DNA of 64,000 nt from Motacilla alba alba (lineage: Eukaryota > Chordata > Aves > Passeriformes > Motacillidae). Each line of letters begins with the position of its first letter. The first letter of the stretch is position 1. Below the pieces are notes generated by a model that was not told the DNA's origin, ran no database searches, and saw only the letters and a program-made list of their open reading frames with translations. Shown here one piece after another: positions 14,201 through 29,200 of the stretch. The translations under genes were made by a program, and so were the position numbers. The DNA is taken from positions 90,918,429-90,982,428 of the forward strand of contig NC_052017.1 in the NCBI RefSeq assembly GCF_015832195.1, given 5' to 3'.

Positions 14201-17200
14201 TCAACCTTCCAGAAGGTAATTAGGTTGCTAAAAGTCCTCAATAAGGACCAGGGCCTGCGAATATGAGACTTTTTCCAATTGTTTGAAGAAGGCCTCATCT
14301 ACCTCTTCCTGGTCAGCAGATCTACCCTGAATATCCACTATAATGGTCTGCCTGCTAATCTTGACCAATGCATACTTGATTCTGAAAAAAACCTCATTAA
14401 GTTATTCATCTGACAAAAACTCCCTTTAATATATTAAAATATTTTACCTCTGGTGTATCAATCACTGGCAACTGCTCTATGTACTGGAGATAGTCTTCAA
14501 CTGTATTCCCTTTTGGAATAACATAGCCTTTGTAGAAACAAAATTTTTCACTGAACATGTGTTCTCCAAACCAGACTCTTGCGTACGTATTCAGCAGGGC
14601 CCTGTCAAGGTCATCAGTCACACGGCCACCATACTGCACTTCTGCAAGCATGTAGTGGACACAGCTCCAGTTCACTCCCTGTTTGATGCCCACATCATTC
14701 AAATGGTTCTGAAGGAACTGCACACTGGCTGAGAAGTCTGCCTGATTAAATTCATAAGGAATATTCCAGCCCAATGGGCCAAACTTTCTTCTTTCCTGTA
14801 AAATAGTTAGAATTAAAGGTAAAACACTGATTGGTATTAATTGGGAAGAAAGCTTAAGTGCAGAAGAATTCATGAAATATGTTAAGAATGCAGTAGTCTA
14901 GCTGGAACTCTATTTCACCAACTTTAAAAAAATGCATTTAACACAGTCAAGGCCAAATAGCTAAATTTGTACAAACAAAGAATATGAATATTAATATTTT
15001 CACAAAGAAAAAAAAATCCTCTTTTTAAAGTATTTTTTAAATCTCCGAGTCTGGAACCGTAGCTTTTGAATTTCAAAAATTAGGCTACTGTTTGAGGCAA
15101 TGGTGTTCAAAATCATCAGCCATAATCATTGTGTGGGGTCTTCCTATGGACTAGATATATTCCTATCACTTATGTTCCTATCCCTGCTGTGTCTGCATGG
15201 TGCAGATGCAAGTAGGAAAAACTGCAGTTTTTCTGACTTCATCTTAGTGAATCATCTACACACTCAGCTGGCAGTACATAGGTGTTAGGGTAATATCTGG
15301 TAATTGCAAGCGTTTTTCTTTTAACACAGGCTTCCACTGGACCATAATGTATCAGTGCATGGATGCCACAGAGCTAAATTAGCCAGGCTCCAAATATAAA
15401 CTGAGAGTACTGCAAAATCTATTGATAGGATGATGAAAAGTTGTGGTTAATCCATAAAGCACTTTCTTTAATGGAAGTCCTGAAAGTCAAGACCCAAAAT
15501 CTACTTTCATTTCCTCCTACAGGTTTCGCAACAGAAAGGATTTATATTCACCCTCTTACACCTTCTCATTGTGAATGCAGCATTTTGAGACTATGGTTTT
15601 CCATACTATAGATTGTAAATTTCTTTGATATGCTTTTATGAGTTAAAATATTAGTAAGAGTCCAGTTAGCGGAAAGACAGATCACACAGTCATTGACCAG
15701 GACTTTAATAGAAGAGTACTCTAATTGATCATTACTTGATTGTCCTTTTTTTTCCTCTGAAATAAATATCATCCCTGTTGGAGGTACAGGATCAACACGA
15801 ACAAAACTATAAGTTCTAACACAGCTGCAGTAATAGCGATAAGTTGTTCTCTTTCTTATTTTATTTGGGTTAATTTGCCAACATGGGACTTCCCTTTAAA
15901 AATGTTTCTCACTTAATAACAAGGTTCATTAATAAATGAAACATGGCTTTATGACTGAAGAGAAGAAATATATTTTTAAACCTGAACAGTTGTGTGAAGA
16001 AATGCTACAGCATACAGCAATGGTTTCCACTGTGGCCTTTTGCTCGCTCCCAGCAGATCCTGAGTAACAGCTGAGTATGTTCGTTTTAAGCCAGCTTTCA
16101 CACCTAGAAAGTAAATATAAAAATGTAACACATTAGCAAAAAAAAAGTATGGAATCCATAAGTCCAACCTCTGTTAAGCATAATTCTCTATTCCAATTTG
16201 CAGTATCATCTTACTTATACCTTCAAATCATGTCTTAGAATCAAATATCTGTTCAGCTGGTCATAGCAGGCAAACTTCAATAACATTTTGTTTTAGGTAG
16301 ATAACACAAAAAATTAATTTCAAGAGTCTGAAAGGATTTAAAATTAAGTAATCATATTCTAAATGATCCCATAAACAACTGAAATAGAAACATAATTATT
16401 TAGCAACTATATGGCAATAAAAAAGACACGTAGCATCATATGAAATATAGCACTAGGTATCCGAGAGTTTGTTTTGCTATTTACTTATAATAAGAGATTT
16501 TAGTTTTATTTAAGATAATGTTACTTAAATTTGATTCCTAGAAAAATCTCAAAATTCTGCATGCTGGTTGTTCAGCTGGCCTGCAGGCACCTAGGTGATG
16601 AGAACAGAACCTAAATTCATAGTGCAAATACTAATACTTGGGGAGGTTTGTTTGAGCAGTGACATTTCGTATCCCAGGAACAGCTTTAGGCAGTTGATAC
16701 TGATACAGCCTCAGCTGCCATGGAACACAGAAGCTCGACTGCTCCCGGATGTTTTCAGGCAGTGCTACTCAAGCATCTTTTGCCTTGGGCAGACAACCCA
16801 AGCATGAGTTACTGACATCAGGTCCCTCTTATGATACGTTCCACGTAATCAGCTTCACACAAGTCTAGAAGGGCAGATTTTAAGTGCAGTGAAAAGATGG
16901 TCAAAGTCATCCTACTTCATATGACACAATAAAAGTACTTTTGCTTTTGTTCATACTTCACAAAGATTGCGTAGAGCAATATTCAAACAAATAGCTTTTC
17001 AAAATATCCAGGTTGCCAATTAAGATGCAGATCTCATATAGTGCTTCCACATATAGACTCCTTAGATTAGGAAAGCTGGGGGCTTAGAGGCTCAGAAAGC
17101 AGGAGATGAACATCTGAATATGAGGAAACATCCTGGAAGTGGGGAAAGATTCTGGGTGTAAGGAGGTGCAGAAGACCAGGGGAAGCCCAGGAACATAGGT

Positions 17201-20200
17201 CAGTGATGTCCAAGACTAACAGCTTCAAGTAGCTGCACAGTCAAGCCAACATTGCTTTCTGCCCAACCTTCCTGGACCACCAGCAATCTCTCTCATGGGC
17301 AGGGAAGTCATTCCTACCTTGAGGAGGTTCATTGGTAAATTTTATAGAGGACTGTAAAAAATTAATAGGAAACTCTGGGTGAGCCTCTGTAGTGATCCAG
17401 GTTCTGAAATCTTCATTCACAGACTCCTTTGTTGTGATGGTGTTCATTAATTCATTAAGAAATTCCAAGCCAAGGTGGCAGTTCTGTAGAAGGAGCCATC
17501 CTCCATCGTGCATGCACTGATTTAACAGGTGCCTTGCATGGACTTCCTGACCCTGACCCATCGAAATGGCACGACATGGAATGTTCTAAAGGTAAAAAAG
17601 AAAGTTTATTTTATATGTAGTTCCTTGGAGTCATACATGTGATGCGTTGCTTCTGTAGATCCATGTGTAGTGACATTCTGTCACAAAGAAAGACATTAAT
17701 ATCTGTGGAGACTGATTATATTAAAACAAAGTAAAGAAAACAAAACCACAAAAAAAAGCAAAACCCTTCAAGCTCCTCTTATCTTCCACCTATTGGAAGA
17801 AAACTACACCCACTGGAAATCATATTTTTTTTGCTGGTCTAACAATATCTATGGGATAAGACACTTGAAACATTTTTTCAGCTTTTTCACCACTTTTTCA
17901 AATAAAGCAAGAAATAAATACACCCTGACCATTCTTTTTACTATAATGTACTATCTTGAGATGAGCAGATATTAGGGCTTCAGATAATAATTAACACACA
18001 ATGTAAACCCAACAATTCTGATGACTTTTTACTGCCTGAACATATTTCATTTAAAAGAGAGCTGTTGATGAAGCAGGTAGGACAGGAAAGATTGGTTCAC
18101 ACTAAAGCATCACTCAGGAAACATCCTGTTTTGTTAAATGGCAGCTGTGGAGCCACTGATTCAGAGGATTCCAGTTTGGAGATCTGCTAGCTCAAGCAAA
18201 TCTAGAACAGATCTAGATTCAGAAGAGAGAAAGTTTAAAAATGCAAACATAAATTTCTGGAATTTTATGGCATCTTCTACAGAGGCTATGGGAGAGTTAA
18301 ACCAGTTGTTCAGAAAAGCAGAGGAGGATAAAGGCTCTCACTAAGAGATCTGAAAAAGATAAGGTTGAGATCAGGACCACACAAGTCTGTAAGTAACATG
18401 CAAGATCCTCTCTTGCTTATTGTTCTTGCTACTCTTGTTCTTTTTGAGTCTGGCTCAGGTTGGCTGCCTGACCCCTGCCAAGGAAAAACAGATCAAGCCC
18501 AGTTAAACATATTATTCTGCATACATGTTGAGCGTGAAAGAATTGATGAAGAGACTTTTTTTCATGGAGAATTTCATGTTCAAGACCTGCAGCTGGGTAT
18601 CCCTCATGCAGTGAGCAATGAGCTGCATTATCAATTTAGGCCTATCTTCAGCTGGCTGAGAGCTACAAAGGTTAGTCTTGACCTGTACAGCCACTCAGAC
18701 TCTCTTACTGTGAAACAAAAAGGAAGGAAGACATCCACTCCTAAACAGCGTGGAGGAGGCTGCCCTCCTTTTGCAGGAGAAGAAGGTTAAGCATATGGAC
18801 ACAAACTGTGCTGGGTCATTTGGCCTCAGGGTCAGAGAATGGGCCCTGACCTGATTTTACGGAACAGTATAAATACAGCTGCTGTATATGATCCCCCATA
18901 TCCTGGCAAGATTTAAGGACACGAGAATGCCAAAGATAAGAAAGCAGTTAAATCCTACTCCCAGGTCAGTGAAACCTGAAATTGTAGCTAAAAGAAGCAA
19001 AGCTGAACAGCCTGTGAAGCTGGCTATGTGCCAGAGAACAAAAAACTTTACCTTTTCTAAGATGCATCTGAGTACAGCCAGCACTCCTGTAAGTCAAACA
19101 CTGTGACTATCCCTGCATAAGAGAGCATAAATATTCAGCAGATACATTATTCCCTAACAAAGCATCTACTCATGATTTGCTCCTCTCAGCAATGTTGCCT
19201 CTGAAATGTACAATCATTAAAGGTTATAGAAACATCGAGAGAAGGAAAAAAATATTTTTCACCATGAATTGTCCTCATTTTACTCCTTCTGAAAGAACTC
19301 TATCAAATGTCTGCATACAGAGTGTTACTTTCAATAGTGAGTCATATCAGCATATCTATATCATCTTCATGTATCACTATCCAGATGAAAATGCTGGCAT
19401 TTTAGTCACTGCAGTGGCCCTGACAGCTCTGTTGAAGGCTCTGTGCATCATTCCCTAAAAGAAGAAATGATCTCTACAATTTATAAAAAATCTGATTTTA
19501 ATGAAGTCAAAGTGCTGGCAAAAGAAACTTCATTTTAATCCTGAAAATTAAATTTTCACACCATCCTAAAGTGAAAGTAAAGGGAGCATAAATGCAACTA
19601 GTTTTAAGGTAGAGCTTGTTTGGTTTATAAACAAGATTACATAGCTCAGTAACCACAGATACTGTTCTCATTTCTTTGGGAGAGGGCCACCTGAACAGCT
19701 AAATTTTAGAGTGAAAAATAAATTCTAGACACAAATTTGAACATTACCAACAGTAGATAGCTGATTTATACTGTTAATATCATACTTAGAGACACCATTA
19801 GCACTGGAAATCCATTTTAAGACTACAAATCATGACTGTAACAGGGAAATCATTGAAAAAAGAGGCCCAAGTTTTTTATCATTAAGAAGAAAAAAAACCC
19901 AGCACCACCACCACTCTTCTTCAAGATCAGGTCCCTGGTAAAACCAACCTATATTAAAGATTTAATCTGGAAAAAAACAGAGAAATACCAAAGAAAGAAG
20001 GGAACTAAGTACTATTTGTTGACATATTAGCAAAATAAACAAAAGCTCCCTTGAAAATATTTCTGAAAATAAAATTATTTCTAGGTAAGCTTTTCAAAAA
20101 CTAAAGAAGTGCTGAAATGCTCCTCAAGTTCCATATTGTTATACACATTTTTATTTTTGAAAACATCTGTGTCTGCATTTTGTTTTGTGACATTAGGATG

Positions 20201-23200
20201 GCTTTTGTAATATTGAAAAGTTTCTATATGCTCTGTGGTTAGGTCTTTACTTCAAGAGGTTGGAAAAGAACCTTACAGTTAAAGAGTGTGGTTGACTTTA
20301 CATTTACAGGTGACACTAGAGCTGAACTTCACGTTGTGACAGCCCAGCTGATGTTGCCTTGTTCATAAGCCATGTGTGAATAAACAAGGCAATCCCTTCA
20401 GCTCCTTCACAACCTCACTTTCCATTTCCTCACTTTCCACTTCCTCACATTTCCCGGAAGCATGAAAACATATTAAGACTGCAATATCCTTTTGGTCTGA
20501 CAGAAGACAGGGATCAAATTAATGACTTCAGATTTAAGATTCCTAGATTTAAACACTGAGTGAGAGTTGGGTCATAATTTAAGCCATTTTAACACAGACA
20601 GACAAATAAGGGTCCTGATTTTCAAATGGAATTAGTGTCTCCACTTTCTAATTAATAAGCTGAAGAGATTTGTGGATCCCCCACTTTTGCATGTCTTACT
20701 CACTGTATTCTAAAATCCTGCACCATTAAATGAAGATGCATTCTAACGAGGAGGAAAATTTATGGAGATCTAAAGTAAATAACTACTTGGGAAAATTTGA
20801 TATGCTACTACATTGTAAACCATAAAACAGAACACAGAGTGCCTTAAAGTGATGCTGTTCTGTAGGAAATGTTGAATGTCTCCATCAAGTGCACAGATTG
20901 AATGCCAGGGTGTTAAAATTAATTCCTCTTGTCACCATAATTATGATTTTTTTCTGTATCTTCTTGTAATCATCATTACTGTCAGCTCCTACCATGAATG
21001 TAACACAATTTAAACCACAAATATTGCTTTGTTCTCATAGCTTAGTACATTTCCTAAGTAGTGGGCTGTCGTAGTCTGCTGGAAAAGACGGGGATCTCAT
21101 TGGAATCAAACAACTGCAAAAAGCAGGACTGCAACATTTTCATTTCCTAGTAAATGCATTTTGGCTACTGGTCAAAAATTAACTTGCAGAGAACACTAGC
21201 ACAAATATAAATATCACTATCAGAGCACCTTGAAAAAGTGGAAATTCCACTTCTAGTGCAAAGAAGAGTTAAAAATTTCTTTATCAGCTCTAGCAAACTC
21301 AGTTTAGGAGGATACCTTTGATTTTGCAAGACGTTCTATATTTTCAGTGGGGTCAGACCCCACTGATAAGAGGCATGTCAAAGGTGTTCGACAGCCACTT
21401 TCTCTCCACATTTCTTCCATTTCAAGAATAAATCCTTCTGCGTATTTCCCTCCAAGAGATTCTGCAATGTAGTGCCGAGCCTGGAAAAAAAAATTACCAG
21501 AAAAATGTATCTATCTTTACCATTTTAAGCTTTGTAATAATTAGTGATGTGGAATTTACCAACATCTACATTGGAAAGCAATGACAGTCTAAACTTTAAT
21601 TTTTCGGCTTTTGTCCACAGGAGGCAACCACTGAAATTCTCAGATAGCAAACTTCAAACACAGATGAGAAAGAATTCTGCTCACACAACAGCCTACCTGT
21701 GAACACTATTGGTAGAAAATGCTAAATGGGTTTTTTAAAGAACTGGGGAAAAAAATCCATGCAGAATAGATCCAGTGTCAGCTCTGAGGACATCCCAGAT
21801 ATTGCCTCTAAATTGCTGCCTGTTAAAACTTGGTGGATAGCCAAATAAAGGAGTTTCTCTATACCGGTTCCATTTTTAGTTCCTCTAAGTATGTATTGTT
21901 GACACTGTCTCTACAGCATAGTGGATTAGACAGATCTTTCATCTGACCCAGTTACAATCTCCCATATATTTATTGGAACTTCAAACAAATTCTCCTGTCC
22001 AGTGGTTATCCAATTCAAGTCTCTTAGGCTGAATATCTATTTCTACAAAACATAAACTTAGCTCAGACTTGATCCTTAAAGGTCAAACCTTCTTTATGCC
22101 TCTATTTTTTTTCTTTTCACAGACATTTTCTAAAAGAACTTCTAAAGCCACCTTAGTGCATGAAATTCTTTTTTGACTGAAGTGATTTCCTAACTGTGTA
22201 TTGACTCTCACAGATTCTGAGGCATGCAGGATGAAGAGAAGTGCTAAGGAACAAGGTGGACTGAAGAAGATGTCAATTGTAGGGAAAAAAAAACCCTCAG
22301 TCACCCACTATTAAGTGTAAATTTTGTTCCTAGACAGGTAAAATTTCTGATACTTGGGAGAACACAGTAGGGGAAGAAGAGATAAAAAAAGAGCAAAAAT
22401 AGAGATTCCCTCTCTCCTCAAAAATTAAAATAATGACCTCTTTTTGCAACCATCGTTCAGAGACATTCTTTTACATAGATGTTTGTACAAGACAATAACA
22501 AATTGGTTAAATTAGATAAACTCATTTATACATAATTGTTGATAGATAATAACTTGATAAATAAGCAGTAGCAGCTTTATTATTTTGCTCTGTTTAAATT
22601 ATGGCAGTTGGAGCTCCAATACGTCTCTCCTACTTACTGAGTGAAGAATAGAAAACAAAAAAGAGTGGAGCGAGCCTTGTTGAAAAAGAAGTCCATGAAA
22701 ATATGGTATCCCTCAAATACAGCACAGATGCTATCACAGCATGTAACATGTAAAGTTGATATAAGCAGGAAAGAAAAACTACTGCTTTCCAGTACAGAAA
22801 GAAGAAAAAAAGACATGAAAAGAGGCTACTCATAGGCTCATGCATCTCTTTTACACCTACATAGAGAAGAAAAATCAAAATATCACAAACTGTGAAGAAA
22901 CTGCTAGTTTAGTGCAGTTTCTTTTATGACATTTGCCACAAGGCAGCCTTAATTATTACTTCCTCAGTAGAGAGGGTAAGTAAACAGTTTATCTGCTGTT
23001 TTAGTGCACCTGCCATAAAAGTGAATTGCTCTTTTTCCACCACTTCTGTGAAAAAGAACAGGGATGTATCTTTTGATTCACCAGAGGAATGCAACCTCTT
23101 TACAGGTTGCATGACTCGACTGTGAAAGCACCACCCCAAAACAATGGTATTCTTGCAGCTCCAACACAATTTGTTTCATGTTCTGCTTCCCAGTTCATTG

Positions 23201-26200
23201 CAATTAAATAAATAAGTGTTTTCACCCATATTTTTTACGAGCATTTCAATATCTGATTTTTCAAAATAGCTCACTCCAAATAGCAGCAAATATTATGGTA
23301 ACAAGAAATTCAGAGAATGTAAGTTTGGAACTAGCAGTTCTTCCGGAGACATCACATGGCATAACCATTGTACAAAAATGTATCTTACTTGGGCAACAGT
23401 GTGATCCGGGCACCAGCTACGGACAAGGAGCAGTTTATGGAATTGATCCAGTAAGTTGTCATAACCATCAGGAATAACAGATTTTTCAGGAGCTTCTTCA
23501 TCAAACCAGGCTTTCCAAGACTTCTCATTCTTAACAATTTGCACCAGAAGTTGATTGAAAGGGTACAAGCTAGATAACTGCACAAGATTGAGCCATGTCG
23601 TGTCAAGGATCCACTTTTTTGGTTTTGGTTCCACAGAATTCATATCCAAGCTGGCACCTCCTGCAAAGTGAAAAGTATTATAGAGGAAAACAAACATTGT
23701 TAAACAGAAAAAATTACAAGTAACAAAAAATACTGGTTTTATATAATTCAGGGAGTAACATTTTATGCAAACCAGGATATGGAAATGTAATATTTGCATG
23801 GAAGAAACACTTAACAAAGACCTAATTGGAAATCGGTCTCAGCTCCTCCCGAAGCTGATATCCCACTAATTTTTGTGCTGCTTCTACTCTATCTGTGGAG
23901 CTGGAATAAAATGTGACCACCTAAAAGCGTACTCAAACCCAGTTCTTCAGAGCAGATGTATAATGGTTAGTACAGCCTCCTTTCATCTGTGCTAAAGAAT
24001 AAGAAAGTACATGATGCATTCATTTCCAGGACTGCAACATCAACAGCCTCTTAGCTCAACCACCACTCAGCCTCATGCCCATTTGCACACCCAGCACAGC
24101 TGAGCCACAGCTGAACAGTCACTCAGTGTTTGCCAAACAAACTGAGATATTTGGATGCCAAGCACCTGACTGTACTTGTCTTTGTACCAGATTGTGTTTA
24201 TCTTATCTTGGAGACCTCAGTGAGGTCAACCCCCATCAAATTTTATAAACCTTACTCAAATTTTTCTTTGTCATTGTGTCTGAGTAGTGACATACAGTGA
24301 TGACATAACACAATGCAATATGAAAGTGTTTTAAAACATGTAACGAGCTTCCAATTTTTTGTGCTGATACTTAAGCCTGATACAGCATTTACATGCCTGT
24401 TCATCAGCCATCATTTGCTGATTGTCTACAATCTCAGAGACACAGATATGTGGCAACTTGAAAAAGAGGCAGACAGTAGAGGCTATAAGTTCTCTAACAA
24501 GTAATGGACTAATTTTTTCCCATTTTTCAATGTATAACAGTAAAAATTATCCTCATCTAAGCATTATTTTGATAACAAATAATCTATATTGCTCTTGTTT
24601 TGGAAAATTTGTCTCTTAATTCCTTCTTGGACTGTATATGCTTTCATTCACAAGTTAAAAACAAGTAGATCCACAGGATATAACACACTGTTAATGCAAG
24701 TACTGCAAAATCTGAATTTGGCTGTACACAGACATAGGTAAACAGGAATATTTTTAGAGAAATTACCTTTGATCAGTGTCTCAAACTCAGTGTGTGAAAT
24801 TTTCTTGGCCTGCAAGTCAATCTTCAGTGCCAGCAGCAATGTGAACAGGAACCTGTGGTTTTCATACAGCCCTCGAACTGTGTACTTGAAGACTTCGTAG
24901 GTGAGATGCTCGATTATATAAACTACCCTTTTTGCTGGAATTTGAGATTTCCGAGATCTTTCCACTGATAGGTCAAAAATGCCAAGGAACTGCCCTAAAG
25001 ATGTTTGGTACATGACATTAACCAAGCTCATCTCCACAATTAGGAAATAAAGGATGCTACCACGACTTGCCACGGGCCGATACTCTTCACGTGCAGTATT
25101 GATTTTCACCTCTGTCTCCATTGCTGTGTTTAATTTTTCACTGACCTTAAAATTAATGGAAAAGACCATGAAGATTAAGCTGTATTACTTGTGATTTATA
25201 CTACATAAGCAAAAACAAAAGGTCTTAAGACAACAATAATATTTTTAGTTGAGCTTTGCCTCCCCCTGCCAATGTTTCAACACAGATAGTGTGTCTTCAT
25301 GTGTTCCAACTCCTGTCAAAATGGGAACTGATTCAAACTTACACCTGCAAAATATGCCTAGAATATAAACAGTATCCAGGTAGCAGTTTAATTTTCCAAT
25401 TTTTATGAAGAAAAAATGAGTGTTTCGACTACTTATTTGTCATATAGTGGCTCTGAATTGAAAAAAAAAATAAAACAGAAATGAAAAGAGATACATACAT
25501 CTTTATATATACTATCTTTAAGTTACAATTACAAAATGTATCTGCAATGAATTCAAAATTCACCTCTTCTGCTGTTGCTTTAGTGATCCTTAAGACTTCT
25601 ATCAGAGACTCATCTTCAACCAAAGAGCCTTCTGTACTGGTTAGACGGCACAGCAGATTATCTTCAAGCTCCTGCATTTTCCTCTTGTTGGATGTCACTT
25701 CTTCCATCAATTTGATTCTTTCTGCTTCCAGTTCCTGTATTCAAGAAGTTTGCCATAGAATATTTAATGTCAATTAAAAAGAAGATTCCTTATAAAGACA
25801 CAGAAGATGTGATTTCGTGCATGTCAGAGTGGGGACTTTGTTGTCTTTTCCATAAAATACTGAAATATTTCAAAATATTCCTGTACTAAAATAATTTATA
25901 TGCATGCTGAATACATACAGTAAAGTAATTTATATGCATCCTGTATGTACTTGATTAATGAAGCATAAATGCTGGAGAATGAAAACACATCTGAATTACC
26001 AGGAAAATTTTCCTCATAGTACAGCACACAAACCACTAAAGATAGTTTCCAATGGCAAGTGATAAAAGCCACATTACATCGAGTACTTAAAATTAAATCA
26101 GATAAAGGCCTGAAAAATGCTTTGTATGGCTGGATTTTACATTGTGAGCAAAATTGACTGGATGACCTTTTCCATTTCTAATTTCTACCATTCTGTGACT

Positions 26201-29200
26201 TTGAAAGATACAATCCTCTACTGCTTATAAAACAGGAAATGTTACAATTATTATCTATGTCATATGGATTTTTTTGCCCTTTCTACAAGACAGACAATGA
26301 CAAGGGAAAAAAGGCAGACAAGTCAACACAACGCCAAGTGAAATGAGGCATCTATACAGCACAGTCTGCACAGCTCAGGGATGCTTTTGCTGGCTGTCTT
26401 TATTTAATCAATCCAGTCAACCTTCCTGTAAGAAAAGGATTGTTAATAATAGTCTATCTACACCTATGGCTTCAGTTTATTTTCATTTTTGTCAGCATAT
26501 CAAACTAGAGAAAAAGGACATGTACAGAGTTATACAGTACAGGAGACATTCTCCTGCATTTCAAAGAAGTGACAAATTTCTTTATTTTTACAAACACCTC
26601 ACTTGGAAACCTGTTTGAAATATGTTCTATGGCTACAGAGAGTAGCTCTGTGGAAGGTACATGTGACTGCATCCCAAAAGAGGGGAATGGCTCAAGCATC
26701 AGTAATTCAGCTTTCTACATTTACTCCTCTTTCTATACCAATAATGCAAAAAAAAAAAAAATTACACAAAAGGAATATTTCCACAAAACACTCAAAAATA
26801 CATCTAACTACATGTTTAAATTCCACATAAGGTTTTGTTTAAGATCAGACACTTTACCCATACTATTTACAAGCCTGTAAAAGGTATGTTTCAGAAAATT
26901 AGCAAATATACCAGGTGCAAGTTTTTGTTTGCAAGGGAACTTCACAACCATACTTGTAACATAAATAATAGTTTTTCTGAACACAAATAGTGGCAGCAAC
27001 TCTATTATCAAAGTACAAAAATATGCTGATTTTTTTTTCTATATTTACAGGATCAACCTATAAAGCTGAGAAGAATAAACACTTCTTTGATCATATTTCA
27101 TTGATCACAAGACCAATCTTCAAGAATGTCTTGGTTCCTTTAATCTATTACTTCAGCTCAGTGATCCTAAAGTTGTCTCTTTGTAATAGAAAACCTGTTA
27201 TTCAGAATCTCTGTTCATGTTGTGTCTTTGAACTAATTTTTTCAGAATCCCATTGGCTTTGACTATCTACACCACAACATTCACCTCTTACTGAGACAGA
27301 AGAGACAACAACCATGATGTTTTTATATATGCCAAAAGAAGTTTAATGAATGTGGGTCAGCTGCAACCATGTCCCTGCGCAGCAAGTAGTGCCAATATCA
27401 ACCAGGTTCCCTTGTAACTCTCTTCACCTGATGTACAGCACTGGAGAAATATTTTTCAGTGATTTTATCTTTGACTCAGTGCAGTCTAGGTGTTGCTACA
27501 TACATTCAGTATGAATTCTCTAACAGTTCTGTCCAAGAAAAACAAAACAAAACAACACAGAGCAAGGGTATCTTGTGGAAAGAGGATTTTTATATGTAGG
27601 TAGTGAGAAACCTATTTCACTTTTTTTACTTCTATCTTGATTTAGACCTCTCCCTCCCTTCAGAGGTTAGTCAGGATTCCGCCATTCAATCCTGCTGATG
27701 CTGTTCAGTTTTGCTTACAGAAACCTACATCTGCTGGAGCAAAGATTAAAAGATTCTGCATCCAAAGCATTTGTCCCACCCTATTTTTCCCCAGTACCTC
27801 CTGTTACAGTCTTTCTGTTTTCCATAGAAGAATTCACAGGAGGTTTGTGCATTACAATGACTTTCCAGCCTCTGTTTGTGACTGTCAGACTGAAGGAAGG
27901 GCACCTTAAAAACCAGTCATTACTTCAGGAAAGGCTCATTTTGAGCAAAGTGGAAGGGTGTTGGCTGGAGAAAATGACAGCACCACTAAAGAACGCTGGT
28001 TAGAAATTGCTTTTGGGAAGTCAAAGGAAGAATCAATTCCTTTAGGTAGGCAACTGCTCTCACATTAGCAAGCCTACCTGAGCTACTTACTGAAAGCAGC
28101 AGCTCTGCTTAACGCAAATCTCAATTTTTTAATCTCACCTGAGAGAGGATTTTCTTCCTAATATTAACTTCCACATAATCAATGCAAATTTTAGTAAGAA
28201 TAGAGTCAAGTCAGTGTTCAGGGCTCCTTAAGCATCTTTTATCTCCTTGCACACTGGAGCCTGGCTGGCAAAAGTAGTTCAAGTTCATAAGCATTTTGTC
28301 ATGTAATTCAAATTAAGTTTAAAAAGGAATTTAGAAATACAAGAGATTTCTGACTGAACAAGAAGCCCTTTCCATATATGAAGGAATAAAGTTGTTTTAT
28401 GTATGTCATATGCATGCCAGTGATGTATTTTTAATGAATAATTTTCTTTCTTCTCTGTCCAAGACCAGATCTTAACATAAATGGTTAGATTCCCTCATTC
28501 AACTAAAAAACAGCTCCACATTGTATTTCAGTGAATGCACAACCTTTCAACTTTCATTCACATTTTTGTTCTTGCATTTGATTTCAACCAAGCCACTGAA
28601 TATCTATGCACTCCTGGTGCAGATAATGAACAAGCCCTCCTCTATTCAAATACTGCAAGACTCGATACCTGCTTTTCTGTGAGGATGACACGGCCAAGGA
28701 GCTGATCTTCCAGCCCTTTCATAGTTACAGTAAAGTCAATCACAGTTGTTCTTGCACTAATTTCTGGAGTATAAACAGGATTAGCCACCTTTGTTGTCAT
28801 ATAGAGGGTAAACCCATTCGTCAGATCTACTTCCTTGTCACCTACTTTCACCTGAAAATAAAAAGCATTTCTTAATTTTCAAAAGCTGAATTCAGAAAAA
28901 CTGTTATTTTATCTGATGAAAAAAAAAATCTATGAACTCTTTTCTTTATGTTCTCATTTACACTTTTAAAATTTTCTGATTAAGGGTAAAAAAGCCCCTC
29001 AAACAACCCCATGAGTTCACTACTCATTTTCTAACTGTTTTAAAGGTACAAATCATGTCAGTATTCAGACTGCCCCATACCCAACATCTGTCCTGTTGGG
29101 TTTTAATTTCATGTCTACAACTCATCTTACTTTGTGTGCTGAACCAGATTTTATGAAATTTTTTTCCAAGATGTTATCTAGAGCAGGATCAAGTTCCTCT

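Larger units (their letters stand above)
10044..14447 (-). other. 4.4-kb intron between exons X and Y
   Basis: Contains an LTR-type repeat on the minus strand (about 11721-12732) and a CR1 fragment (about 13860-14385). The rest is AT-rich without recognisable content. The cluster of overlapping open frames at 12097-12591 is explained by the GC-rich LTR. Confidence 0.75.

Noticed and set aside
18365..18790. 141-codon plus-strand frame with a signal-peptide-like hydrophobic run
   Set aside because: No recognisable domain, antisense within an intron, and no supporting gene structure visible.
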